This document shows, piece by piece, positions 1-7,364 of a stretch of DNA of 64,000 nt. Made by a program: the position numbers and the translations under genes. Location: assembly GCF_947301925.1 (NCBI RefSeq), contig NZ_CAMYUE010000005.1:62001-126000 (forward strand). Reading direction: 5' to 3'. Below the pieces are notes generated by a model. It ran no database searches and was not told the origin of the DNA. It saw only the letters and a list, made by a program, of their open reading frames with translations. Source of the DNA: an uncultured Ruminococcus sp. (GTDB lineage Bacteria > Bacillota > Clostridia > Oscillospirales > Ruminococcaceae). Position 1 is the first letter of the stretch. Each line of letters opens with the position of its first letter.

Positions 1-966
1 GTGGGACGGGGCACCATAGACGATAAGGGTCCCGCAGTAGCGGCTCTCTTTGCAGCAAGGGCTGTTAAGGAGCTCGGTATACCGCTGAAAAAGGGCGTCC
101 GTCTCATATTCGGCACCAACGAGGAGAACGGCTCCGCTGATATGGAATACTACCGCAAAAAACGGGAACTGCCTCCCATGGTGTTCACTCCCGACGGGGA
201 GTACCCCGTTATCAATGCCGAAAAGGGTATGCTGAGAGTTTACTTCTCGTCGGATTTCGACGATGACGAGATACTGGACATACAGGCAGGAACGGTGATA
301 AATGCAGTCCCCCAGTTCTGCACGGTGAATATGCGTAATGAGGACGGCGACGAGGAGGAGGCCGTATATGAGGGCGTATCTGCCCACGCCTCCACCCCAT
401 GGAAGGGTGATAACGCCATAACTCTCTTCCTTGACAGCTACAGCGGTGAAAACCTGCTTCTTCAGGAGCTTGCCCAGCTTTTCCCTCACGGACAGTATGA
501 CGGAAAGGACTGCGGTCTCGGCTTTGCCGACCCTGTATCGGGAGATATGACCTGTGTGCTGTCCATGCTCAACACGGAAAACGGCCGTATCTGCGGCGGT
601 ATTGACATTCGCTTCCCCCTTGACCGCACAAAGGCGGAGATAAGGGACATCATCACCTACGAGCTGGAGAGCTCGGGCTTTACCGTTGACAGCTGCGAGG
701 GCGTGGAGCCCCACTGCACCGACGAAAACAGCGATTTCGTGCAGGGACTTCTCCGCGTATATGAGCGCGTGACAGGCTATAAGGGATGCTGTATCGCTAT
801 CGGCGGCGGCACCTACGTCCATGAGATAGTGGGCGGAGTTGCCTTCGGTGCGGAGTTTCCCGATACGGACTGCCGTATGCACAGTCCCGATGAGTTCATA
901 ACGCTGGGCGACCTGCTGAAGAATGCGGAGCTTATGGCAGAGGCTATAGTGGAGCTCTGCGGCTGA
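1..966 (+). CDS. M20 family dipeptidase (PepV/Sapep-like), 5' truncated
   Basis: C-terminal 321 residues of a zinc-dependent M20 peptidase; the window opens inside the gene, so the GTG at base 1 is an internal codon. The first visible residues, GRGTIDDKGP, form the metal-bridging Asp motif of PepV-type dipeptidases, and GTNEENGSADMEYY carries the Glu-Glu pair (general base and zinc ligand). Near the C-terminus are IGGGTYVHE and a late His in MHSPDEFI, as in the family. The first zinc-binding His-x-Asp segment lies upstream of the window. Expected role is cytoplasmic hydrolysis of dipeptides imported or made by proteolysis; exact specificity cannot be read. A strong terminator follows directly. 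Confidence 0.9.
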   Translation: MGRGTIDDKGPAVAALFAARAVKELGIPLKKGVRLIFGTNEENGSADMEYYRKKRELPPMVFTPDGEYPVINAEKGMLRVYFSSDFDDDEILDIQAGTVINAVPQFCTVNMRNEDGDEEEAVYEGVSAHASTPWKGDNAITLFLDSYSGENLLLQELAQLFPHGQYDGKDCGLGFADPVSGDMTCVLSMLNTENGRICGGIDIRFPLDRTKAEIRDIITYELESSGFTVDSCEGVEPHCTDENSDFVQGLLRVYERVTGYKGCCIAIGGGTYVHEIVGGVAFGAEFPDTDCRMHSPDEFITLGDLLKNAELMAEAIVELCG

Positions 967-993
967 TTTTCCACACACGGGATATAAATGTTG

Positions 994-1023
994 AAAAGGC
1001 GGACTATCAGTCCGCCTTTTTTT
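994..1023 (+). terminator. Intrinsic terminator after the M20 dipeptidase
   Basis: A stem AAGGCGGACT / AGTCCGCCTT with a tiny loop is followed by a run of T. The T-run overlaps the stop codon of the convergent lipoprotein gene on the minus strand. Confidence 0.85.
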
Positions 1024-1378
1024 ATCGGTCGTTTCTGTGAGTTGTGGTGGTGTCGTGCTCCTTGTCGCCGTCAAGACCGTCGATGATATCATCAGCCGCG
1101 TCCCTTACGCCGTCGATGGCTTCTTTGCCCGCGTCGCCTGCGCCGTCAACGATATCCTTGCCTGCGTCGCCTACTCCGTCGGCTGCGTCCCTGACGTGAT
1201 CCCTGACGGTTTTGTCGTCTCTGTCAGCAGTGCTTTCGTACTTTTTATCAGCTGTGGAGTCCTCTATGACAGCGCCGTTTCCGTCGTCCGTATAATGTCC
1301 GTCGTTATTATCGCCGCAGCCTGTGAGAGTTGCACAAACGGTAAAAAATATGGAGCATATTGCTAAAAGCTTTTTCAT
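1022..1378 (-). CDS. Small repeat-rich lipoprotein
   Basis: A 118-residue secreted lipoprotein of unknown role. The start is placed at ATG 1378 (MKKLLAICSIFF), about 10 bases after AAAGGA; the reading frame stays open further upstream but without a ribosome site. A hydrophobic signal peptide ends in a lipobox, LTGC, so the mature protein should be attached to the outer face of the membrane. The mature part is Asp/Gly/Ala-rich, with near-repeats such as VRDAADGVGDAGKDIVDGAGDAGKE, suggesting an amphipathic, low-complexity surface protein. I do not recognise a named family. It stands alone between the terminator and a long non-coding stretch. Confidence 0.7.
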   Translation of the reverse strand: MKKLLAICSIFFTVCATLTGCGDNNDGHYTDDGNGAVIEDSTADKKYESTADRDDKTVRDHVRDAADGVGDAGKDIVDGAGDAGKEAIDGVRDAADDIIDGLDGDKEHDTTTTHRNDR

Positions 1379-1416
1379 ACAAATCATATCCTTTACAGTA
1401 AATTGTTGTGGAGTTG

Positions 1417-1595
1417 TTTTCCACAACGTATTTTTATTGTTTACTCATTTTCCCTGATTATCCACATGGTTTTCAACTTTTAAGAACTTCCAGAAAGTTA
1501 ATTCTGCGTTGTTTTCCACTCTTTCAACAGAGTTATCAACAATCGAACATATGACTCCACAGCCATTTCAACAGGATGTTGAAAACTTTTCCACC
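1417..1595 (+). promoter_or_regulatory. Cluster of DnaA-box-like nonamers
   Basis: Five 9-mers matching or nearly matching the DnaA box lie in one orientation in about 180 bases of A+T-rich non-coding DNA: TTTTCCACA (1417-1425), a perfect TTATCCACA (1458-1466), TTTTCCACT (1512-1520), TTATCAACA (1533-1541) and TTTTCCACC (1587-1595). Another TTTTCCACA lies at 967-975. No dnaA or dnaN is nearby, so this is not called an origin; a DnaA-titrating or regulatory site is possible. The motifs are seen; the function is inferred. Confidence 0.4.
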
Positions 1596-1656
1596 CCTGT
1601 GTGAAATATATTTAGGACGATATTGCTGTAAAAAATTGGTTAAAAGTTGTACCTGC

Positions 1657-1685
1657 TTGAATAATGTCGCAGCTTGTGATATAAT
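1657..1685 (+). promoter_or_regulatory. SigA-type promoter for the DUF2461 gene
   Basis: TTGAAT, a 17-base spacer ending in TGA, and TATAAT. It lies 137 bases before the start codon, so the palindromic element at 1712-1790 falls in the predicted 5' untranslated leader. Confidence 0.7.
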
Positions 1686-1711
1686 AAATCATTGCTAAGT
1701 GATTAGAATAT

Positions 1712-1790
1712 CTGTAGGGGAGGGCGCCCTCGCCCTCCCGCGGGGAACGTAATTATTTTGGCGGGAGCCCGAGGGCGGGCTCCCCTACAG
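1712..1790. repeat. REP/BIME-like palindromic intergenic element, copy 1
   Basis: A 79-base element with terminal inverted repeats CTGTAGGGG / CCCCTACAG. Each arm is itself a hairpin: GGGAGGGC...GCCCTCCC on the left and GGGAGCCC...GGGCTCCC on the right, separated by an A+T-rich middle. The same architecture and most of the same bases recur at 46836-46914. It sits between the promoter and start codon of the DUF2461 gene. Confidence 0.75.
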
Positions 1791-1821
1791 GTACACATTA
1801 TGATTTACGAAAGGAAATAAT

Positions 1822-2574
1822 ATGTTTGAAGGTTTTTCTCAGGAAGCGCTGGAATTCCTGCTTGGTATAAGACACAACAACAATAAGGACTGGTTCGAGC
1901 CGCGAAAAAAGATCTACACCGAAAAGATATTCGAGCCCATGAAGGCTCTCGGTGAGGAGCTTTATACTCCATTTGCAGATACAGAGGGCATGGTGTACAA
2001 GGTGGGCAGGATATACCGCGACGAGAATTTCGCTCCCTATCTCCACTACCGAGATACCATGTGGATATATGTCCGCTATGACGCCTGGTACTGGAACAAG
2101 ACTCCCACCCTTTATTTCGAGCTCTCTCCCGAGGGAGCGGAGTTCGGCTTCCGTATATCCAAGCCCGAAGCCGCCGTTATGGAGCGTTTCCGCAGCGGCC
2201 TTCTGGAAGACTCCGAGCCGTTTATCAACATGGTCGATGGACTTGTTGAAAACTTCGGGCTCACTCTCGGCGGTGATGAGTACAAACGGAAAAAGCCCTG
2301 CCCCGATCAGAAGCTTGAGCCGTATTTCATCAAAAAGGGGCTTAGCCTGTATACAAAAGTCAGCGATCCAGCAGAGCTTTTCTCCCGAAAAATAGCAGAA
2401 CATGCTGTTGAAGTATTTAAGGCATTGCAGCCTATAAACGACTATTTCCACGAGATAGTGGAGGTTGAGGAGCTTGCAAAGGCTATACTCAGAGAAGAAA
2501 AGGAGCAGCAGCTCTCACAGCCCGAGCCCGGGATAAACATGGTAAAAGCTCCCGATGTGGAATTTATGTGGTAG
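1822..2574 (+). CDS. DUF2461 family protein
   Basis: A 250-residue cytoplasmic protein of the DUF2461 (TIGR02453-type) family. The N-terminal signature is visible as FLLGIRHNNNKDWFEPRKKIY, followed by conserved stretches YKVGRIYRDENFAPY and YFELSPEGAEFGFRISKP. Length matches the family (about 220-250). AAAGGAAATAAT precedes the ATG. The biochemical role of the family is unknown. It is monocistronic and converges with gpr across a gene-free stretch (2575-2750) that holds a short G+C-rich hairpin (2573-2589) and an A+T-rich near-repeat (2719-2750), but no clear terminator. Confidence 0.85.
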   Translation: MFEGFSQEALEFLLGIRHNNNKDWFEPRKKIYTEKIFEPMKALGEELYTPFADTEGMVYKVGRIYRDENFAPYLHYRDTMWIYVRYDAWYWNKTPTLYFELSPEGAEFGFRISKPEAAVMERFRSGLLEDSEPFINMVDGLVENFGLTLGGDEYKRKKPCPDQKLEPYFIKKGLSLYTKVSDPAELFSRKIAEHAVEVFKALQPINDYFHEIVEVEELAKAILREEKEQQLSQPEPGINMVKAPDVEFMW

Positions 2575-2718
2575 CGCGGAGCCCGCGCTGCCTTGCCACG
2601 TTGCCGCTCGCAAGCTTGCTTACAGTTATAAGGATCGATATTCGTACATCGCTTACAGCACTTTTTTTAACTGAACGTGAAAAGCTGACGTCAGAATTTT
2701 TATGCGGATATCACTTAT

Positions 2719-2750
2719 AATTATGAATTATGCATTATGAATTATGAATT
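2719..2750. repeat. A+T-rich AATTATGAATTATGC-type repeat
   Basis: Tandem and inverted copies of AATTATGAATT with a central TGCAT lie directly after the gpr stop codon. Fragments of the same motif (GCATAATTA, GAATTATGAATG) recur at 46788-46830 beside the second palindromic element, so it may mark the edge of the same dispersed repeat family. Confidence 0.4.
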
Positions 2751-3593
2751 TTAAAACAGCCCTCTTACGTCCTCAAATGTGAGAGTTGGCTGCAATGCAA
2801 GATTTATGCCGAATGCAAGGAGCTGTGAGGCTCTTTCCGTCAGGCGGTCTATATCACGGGGAGTTACCATCATATTGGGCAGCTCCCCGTCAATTTTTCT
2901 GCCCGTGAGACTTTTCACAATGGTGTGCATATCCACTACGGTAGGAACTCCTACAGCGATGACGGGAATCCCCATGACCTTTTCCGAGAGCTCCTTCCGA
3001 CGGTTGGAAACGCCGCTTCCCGGGGATATGCCCGTATCAGTCAGCTGTATGGTAGTGCCGAGACGGCTGATATCATTGCAGGCCAGAGCGTCCACGGCGA
3101 TAATGGCAGCAGGCCGAAGCTCCGCAGATATGGCGCGGACAATCTCGGCGGTCTCGATGCCCGTCTGCCCCATGACACCTCCTGCAAAGGAGCTGACTCT
3201 GCGCATTGATGAGAAGAAGTCCTCCTCGGAGCTGTCTCCGCTGAGGTGCCGCGTGGCAAGTACCTTTGCGGCAGTCTGGGGGCCTATGGCGTCGGGAGTT
3301 ATATCGTTGTTTCCAAGACCTGCCACCAGTATCTCTCCGTCAGGGAGCAGAGCGGAAAGCTCATGTGCAAGCTCCTGAGCCATGTTCTGATAGTCGTCGG
3401 AAAAACGGCTGAGACTGTGCCCCTCAAGGGTGATATATCTGCCCCTGCCCTTGCCGAGGGACTCGAGGCAGCTGTCATCGTCAATGATTATCTCCGTTAT
3501 GCGGAAAGCCTTTCCCCTTGTGGAGATGTGAACGCTTTCGGGCAGGCTGTCGGGAGATATGCTTTCAAGGGCAAGATCGGTTCGGATATCCAT
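2751..3593 (-). CDS. gpr: GPR endopeptidase (spore germination protease)
   Basis: Degrades small acid-soluble spore proteins during germination; an atypical aspartic-type protease of peptidase family A25. The start is set at ATG 3593 because GGAGG lies five bases upstream, inside a longer frame that could begin at 3614; this gives 280 residues starting MDIRTDLALE, the RTDLA motif near the processing site. Conserved blocks are GLGNNDITPDAIGP (about 92-105), TRHL, GGVMGQTGIETAE (138-150), VDALACNDISRLGTTIQLTDTGISPGSGV (168-195) and IPVIAVGVPTVVD. It is divergent from rpsT, an arrangement common in Clostridia and Bacilli. With spo0A nearby it suggests a sporulation-capable lineage. Confidence 0.93.
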   Translation of the reverse strand: MDIRTDLALESISPDSLPESVHISTRGKAFRITEIIIDDDSCLESLGKGRGRYITLEGHSLSRFSDDYQNMAQELAHELSALLPDGEILVAGLGNNDITPDAIGPQTAAKVLATRHLSGDSSEEDFFSSMRRVSSFAGGVMGQTGIETAEIVRAISAELRPAAIIAVDALACNDISRLGTTIQLTDTGISPGSGVSNRRKELSEKVMGIPVIAVGVPTVVDMHTIVKSLTGRKIDGELPNMMVTPRDIDRLTERASQLLAFGINLALQPTLTFEDVRGLF

Positions 3594-3664
3594 ATATTCC
3601 TCCATATTGTGCATTTTGCTTTAATTGTGGAAAATATTTCTTAGTTTTATTTCACTTTTAGCTA

Positions 3665-3693
3665 TTGAAAACAGTGTGGAAAAATGATATAAT
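3665..3693 (+). promoter_or_regulatory. SigA-type promoter of rpsT
   Basis: TTGAAA, a 17-base spacer ending in TGA, and TATAAT. The spacer contains TGTGGAAAA (3675-3683), the reverse complement of the DnaA-box variant TTTTCCACA; another copy lies at 3626-3634. Confidence 0.8.
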
Positions 3694-3773
3694 TATATTT
3701 GTCTCAGTATGGCAGCTGTGCGTTGCAGCTGTCGGGAGTGAATGAACCCGTGTTTGCTCCTATTATCTGTAAA

Positions 3774-3798
3774 ATGCGGACGATTATACGGTCTGCAT
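3774..3798 (+). promoter_or_regulatory. rpsT leader hairpin
   Basis: A 5'-leader stem TGCGGAC (3775-3781) / GTCTGCA (3791-3797) closes a 9-base loop just before the rpsT Shine-Dalgarno. The identical seven-base arms recur in the rpsT terminator (4112-4118 and 4127-4133), suggesting a common ligand such as S20 itself. Regulation is an inference. Confidence 0.5.
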
Positions 3799-3819
3799 AA
3801 ATCAAGGAGGTGTAATGTA

Positions 3820-4080
3820 ATGCCAAACATTAAGTCTGCAAAGAAGAGAGTAAAGGTCAATGCAACAAAGGCTGCTGCCAACAAGGCAAGAAAGTCTAAT
3901 CTCAAGACTATCCTCAAGAAGGCTGACGCAGCTGTAGCAGCTGGTTCTGCTGACAAGGCAGAGGCAATCAAGGTTGCTATCAAGAGAGTTGATCAGGCTT
4001 GCGCAAAGGGTCTTATGCACAAGAATAAGGCTGCAAGAAAGAAGTCACAGCTCGCTAAGAAGCTCAACTCTGCTGAATAA
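3820..4080 (+). CDS. rpsT: 30S ribosomal protein S20
   Basis: An 86-residue primary 16S rRNA-binding protein of the small subunit. The N-terminus MPNIKSAKKRVKVN and the basic, helical Ala/Lys-rich body are typical, and the length is the family norm. The start is ATG 3820 behind AAGGAGGTG (3804-3812). A start-stop pair ATG-TAA at 3815-3820 overlaps the true start (ATGTAATG), which could influence initiation. It is transcribed alone from the promoter at 3665-3693 and ends at a strong terminator; divergent from gpr. Confidence 0.97.
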   Translation: MPNIKSAKKRVKVNATKAAANKARKSNLKTILKKADAAVAAGSADKAEAIKVAIKRVDQACAKGLMHKNKAARKKSQLAKKLNSAE

Positions 4081-4106
4081 GGTCTTTTGATCATATAAGA
4101 AATGAA

Positions 4107-4150
4107 CCCCTTGCGGACAACTCACGGTCTGCAAGGGGATTTTGTTTTTT
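4107..4150 (+). terminator. rpsT terminator
   Basis: The stem CCCCTTGC / GCAAGGGG, extended inward by GGAC / GTCT, precedes a T-rich tract. The inner arms repeat the leader hairpin of the same gene. Confidence 0.9.
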
Positions 4151-4168
4151 ATTAGTGAGAAAAACATA

Positions 4169-4208
4169 AAAAAGTGACCCCCTCCGCCAGAACGTGGCAG
4201 CAGGGGGC
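4169..4208 (-). terminator. Terminator for the small helical protein gene
   Basis: On the minus strand GCCCCCT, TGCCA...TGGC and AGGGGG form a long imperfect stem followed by TCACTTTTTT. Confidence 0.6.
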
Positions 4209-4230
4209 TTTTCTATCCGCACAGAGTATG

Positions 4231-4437
4231 TCAGTTCATTTGTGATTTAGCGACCTCTTTAAGAACGTGTTCCATGACCTCCTCGGTAGTGGGAACGCGG
4301 CCCTTACCGATCTTGTTTATTGGATTTTTTGGGTCCTTGCAGGCCTCCTGGATAGATTTTTCTATCTCGCGCCTGACTTCAGCTTCTGATACGCCATTTT
4401 TTTTTGCAATATCCTTCAAAATATCATTAAAATTCAT
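4231..4437 (-). CDS. Small helical protein, unknown function
   Basis: A 68-residue soluble protein preceded by GGAGG five bases before the ATG. The N-terminal half (ILKDIAKKNGVSEAEVRREIEKSIQEA) looks like a helix-turn-helix-sized helical unit; the second half contains PTTEEVMEHVLKEVAK. Small proteins of this pattern occur widely in gut Clostridia, sometimes labelled sporulation-related, but no catalytic or binding motif is visible and I do not assign a function. It has its own terminator and lies between rpsT and a flavin reductase-like gene. Confidence 0.7.
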   Translation of the reverse strand: MNFNDILKDIAKKNGVSEAEVRREIEKSIQEACKDPKNPINKIGKGRVPTTEEVMEHVLKEVAKSQMN

Positions 4438-4515
4438 ATTCCCTCCGATGTATATTAGAAAAATAGTTGGTAGCGTCTGAGTAGGTTTTATGCGGATAGT
4501 TTTGACCGAAAAAGC

Positions 4516-5025
4516 TCACTTATTCACATATACGCCGACTATTTCGGATATATATGCTCTGTGATAGGCGTCTCCGTTGAAGAACTTTTCGGGGATACCG
4601 TCATCTGTGAGGAATCCGCTTTCCTGAAGGTCGTAGCTGTAGAGCTTACGGCACACAAGAACCAGCTCAGCCTCCTCAAAGGCCATACAGCCCTCTATCT
4701 CAACAGGTGTGAGCCCCGCCTCCTTAGCCTTGTCGCAGTCTCTGCCCGAATGAGAGCCGCAGAAGGAAAGTGCCTTTCTGTATTCCTCGCCGAGGAATGA
4801 AGCCGTAAAGCACTCGCCCTCCTCGACGAAGCCGTAGGTATAGCGGGTGGGTCTGATGTAGCAGGTGAGAACGTTCTTGTTCCAGAGAACGCCCAGCTGA
4901 CCCCATGAAGCAGTCATGGTGTTGAAGCCGGTATTGTTCCCGCCTGTGAGGAGCATCCACTGTTTTCCGATCTTATCGAAGGGATTGAATGAAAGCTCGC
5001 TGATGTCGATTTTGGTAAAAGCCAT
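4516..5025 (-). CDS. Flavin reductase-like (FMN-binding split-barrel) protein
   Basis: A 169-residue cytoplasmic protein of the flavin reductase-like family, which binds FMN in a split barrel and reduces flavins or serves as a redox partner. The start is ATG 5025 (MAFTKIDIS), preceded by AAAGGAGG; the frame is open a little further upstream without a better site. Recognisable segments are MLLTGGNNTGFNTMTASWGQLGVLWNKNVLTCYIRPTRYT in the N-terminal half and CGSHSGRDCDKAKEAGLTP in the middle. Length fits the family. Substrate and partner cannot be inferred. It lies downstream of spo0A on the same strand but separated by about 70 bases. Confidence 0.85.
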   Translation of the reverse strand: MAFTKIDISELSFNPFDKIGKQWMLLTGGNNTGFNTMTASWGQLGVLWNKNVLTCYIRPTRYTYGFVEEGECFTASFLGEEYRKALSFCGSHSGRDCDKAKEAGLTPVEIEGCMAFEEAELVLVCRKLYSYDLQESGFLTDDGIPEKFFNGDAYHRAYISEIVGVYVNK

Positions 5026-5093
5026 GATTGATCCTCCTTTGGATAATATTATCATATAAAGATATATTCGGAAGCATCACGGCCTATACGTCA

Positions 5094-5849
5094 TCAGTAA
5101 GTTTTCAGAGTGCTTTTGTAGCGCAGTCTGAGCTTATCGGTGATAAGCGCGATGAATTCCGAATTTGTGGGCTTGCCCTTGCCCGTATCCACGGTATAGC
5201 CGAAGAATGAGTTAAGGGTATCCACATTGCCTCTGTCCCAGGCTATTTCGATAGCGTGGCGGATAGCGCGTTCCACTCTTGACGAGGTGGTATCGTATAT
5301 ACCTGCCACAGTGGGATAGAGGAGCTTTGTAACGCTGTCAAGGAGAGTTTTGTCCTTGATAGAGTAAAGGATAGCAGTTCTGAGGTAGTGATATCCTTTT
5401 ATATGAGCAGGCACGCCCAGCTGATGGATCATGTCGGTGATGACCACCTCCATATCGTCGCTGAAGCTGTTTGCTCTGTCTCCGAGAGATGAATTGATAG
5501 CGGTGCAGAGGTCGTCTGCGCTGTAGGGTCTCAGCATAAATCTTGAAGCGCCGTTTTCCATGACCTGTCTTTCTATGAACTCGTTGTCATAGGCTGAGGT
5601 GATGATAAAGACGGGGGGCTTCACGCCTGATTCCCTTACGCTTTTCATCAACGATATGACGTCTCCGTTCTGGGAAGAAATATCCAGCACGGCAACATCG
5701 GGCGGATCCTTCCTGACAGACTCCAGGATGATTCCGCAGTCCCTGCGCCTTGTATACGCATACATTCCTTTTTCGCGGAGCTTGTTTGCAGTGCTCACTC
5801 CGATCTCGGCTGAGTCGTCGCCGATAAGTACCTTTACCTTGTTATTCAT
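5094..5849 (-). CDS. spo0A: Sporulation transcription factor Spo0A with divergent receiver
   Basis: Master response regulator of sporulation. A receiver domain (about 1-122) carries the acidic pair D11-D12 and the phosphoacceptor D56. The C-terminal DNA-binding domain (about 135-251) is strongly conserved: [16 protein letters not shown] (145-160), [21 protein letters not shown] (188-207) and [18 protein letters not shown] (226-243). AAAAGGAGG precedes the ATG. Two receiver features are unusual: the switch Lys of the usual KP motif is Arg (R107 in FMLRPYS), and the loop after D56 reads ISSQNGD instead of the usual xMPxxDG. Phosphorylation signalling may therefore be altered. Lies upstream of the flavin reductase-like gene. 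Confidence 0.95.
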   Translation of the reverse strand: MNNKVKVLIGDDSAEIGVSTANKLREKGMYAYTRRRDCGIILESVRKDPPDVAVLDISSQNGDVISLMKSVRESGVKPPVFIITSAYDNEFIERQVMENGASRFMLRPYSADDLCTAINSSLGDRANSFSDDMEVVITDMIHQLGVPAHIKGYHYLRTAILYSIKDKTLLDSVTKLLYPTVAGIYDTTSSRVERAIRHAIEIAWDRGNVDTLNSFFGYTVDTGKGKPTNSEFIALITDKLRLRYKSTLKTY

Positions 5850-6039
5850 TGTTTATACCTCCTTTTGCTTGACGGTCTATGACCGCTTTCTTATGATAAC
5901 ACAAGGCAAAAGGCGGCTGCAACGAAGTATTATGTGATATAAGGCAATATTTGTTCGGGAAATGCAATATGCTGTTACGGTGAAAAAATGCCGTCGGAAC
6001 AGGCCGTCGCAAAAGGAAGATAATGACAGAAAAAGCGTA

Positions 6040-7350
6040 TCATTTCTTCTTTTTTCCTGTCAGGATCCCCTCCGACATCTCCCTGACTCTTGTGCCTTCG
6101 GGGAAAAGTCTGTCGGCAAGCTTCTGAAGGGGGTTCTTTTTGACTGCTTTTGTATGCACGGGAGCAAGCTTCGGTTCTTCCGCGGGTTTTCCCCATATTT
6201 TTCTGCCGTTTTCGGACAAATGGGGGAGTATATTGTTCCTGTCGCCGATATAGCTGAATCTTTCGATGAATTCCAGCGGCAGCTGACAGCCTTCGCCGCC
6301 GTATTTCCCGATGAAATCCCCGAAATGATGGTATATCATCTGTTCAAAATCATGTCTGCCGCCGGATATATCCTTATCCTTTTCCATGGCGGCAATGAGC
6401 TCGGATTGCAGCTCGTTTTCGGGAGAAAAGCCGTCAATGAACATCAGCGGTCCCAGCACGATGAAGCCCAGCATATACTTATCGCCGCAGAAATCGCTTT
6501 TTGGCTGCTTGTTCTGCGGGATATCGAAGCCGTACACCGCATACAGCGCCAAAGCGCATCTCAGGGCCATGAACTTATTATCTTCGATATCATATAGGTG
6601 TTTTTCCTCGATAAAGCCGCGGAGCCTTCCCGACTTTACCATAAGGGGCATTACAGGCTGGAGCATAAGAGCTCTCATGCCTCTTACTATGGGCGCTTCA
6701 ACATCTCTGCCGAAGTCCCCGCCTATATGGAGTATATTCGAGGCATCTACCCCCGATTTCTTCACTACGATATCCAGAAAGCCCGTTTCTGCGGAATCGG
6801 GGATATTATGCTCCTCGGGTATTACAAGGGAGTCATATCCGCCGTAGCCGCAGTCGCAGAGTATCTTCACGATGACGTCGCGGGGATAGTAGGAGTCCGA
6901 GGTGATGATTATCCTGTTCTTACAGTCCTTTGCCTTGTCGAACAGCAGCTTTCCCGTATGTCTGGGGAATGCGAAATGATGTATCAGGTCGCACTCGCGG
7001 TTTATGAGCTTTTCCCTGCCCGAGGGAGTGATGCCGCTGAGCTTTGCGAATATGTCGTATATCTTTTCAAGGGTCACATTGCCCTTGGGACCGTACTTTT
7101 TCTCCGCCGCCTTCTGAGCCTCTTTCCTCAGCTCGGTGAAGCTCCTTTTGTCTGTGCTGAGCAAAGCGAAGTCGTCCTCCATAAAGAGGAACATATCCTC
7201 CGGATGAGAAAAGGGAGTGAGCACAAGGGTGTCCCACATTCTGAAGCTGGTGGCGCGGTGGTCGTTCCTTTCCACCTCATGGAGCATTTTCACCAGCAGC
7301 TCTGCCTGAGCGTCGGTATCGGGCTTTATAGGCGTAAAATCTTCGTACAT
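6040..7350 (-). CDS. HAD-superfamily-like protein lacking the nucleophilic Asp
   Basis: A 436-residue cytoplasmic protein, third gene of an operon behind GH95 and GH26 (14-base gaps). The fold is suggested by HAD motif II (IIITSDSYYP) and motif IV (ILHIGGDFGRDVEAP), and by the opening SFRMWDTLVLTPFSHPEDMF, which resembles the SFDVFDTLLxRP start of HAD proteins linked to glycan biosynthesis genes. In motif I, however, the first Asp, the phosphorylated nucleophile, is Arg (R37) while the second is kept (D40), so phosphatase activity is unlikely. The remainder (about 250-436) is not recognisable and ends in a basic tail. Start is supported by GGAGG nine bases upstream. Confidence 0.75.
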   Translation of the reverse strand: MYEDFTPIKPDTDAQAELLVKMLHEVERNDHRATSFRMWDTLVLTPFSHPEDMFLFMEDDFALLSTDKRSFTELRKEAQKAAEKKYGPKGNVTLEKIYDIFAKLSGITPSGREKLINRECDLIHHFAFPRHTGKLLFDKAKDCKNRIIITSDSYYPRDVIVKILCDCGYGGYDSLVIPEEHNIPDSAETGFLDIVVKKSGVDASNILHIGGDFGRDVEAPIVRGMRALMLQPVMPLMVKSGRLRGFIEEKHLYDIEDNKFMALRCALALYAVYGFDIPQNKQPKSDFCGDKYMLGFIVLGPLMFIDGFSPENELQSELIAAMEKDKDISGGRHDFEQMIYHHFGDFIGKYGGEGCQLPLEFIERFSYIGDRNNILPHLSENGRKIWGKPAEEPKLAPVHTKAVKKNPLQKLADRLFPEGTRVREMSEGILTGKKKK

Positions 7351-7364
7351 AAAGGATATCCTCC

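Noticed and set aside
1417-1595. A chromosomal replication origin
   Set aside because: DnaA-box-like motifs cluster here, but dnaA, dnaN, rpmH and gyrase genes are absent and no clear unwinding element was identified; kept only as a motif cluster.
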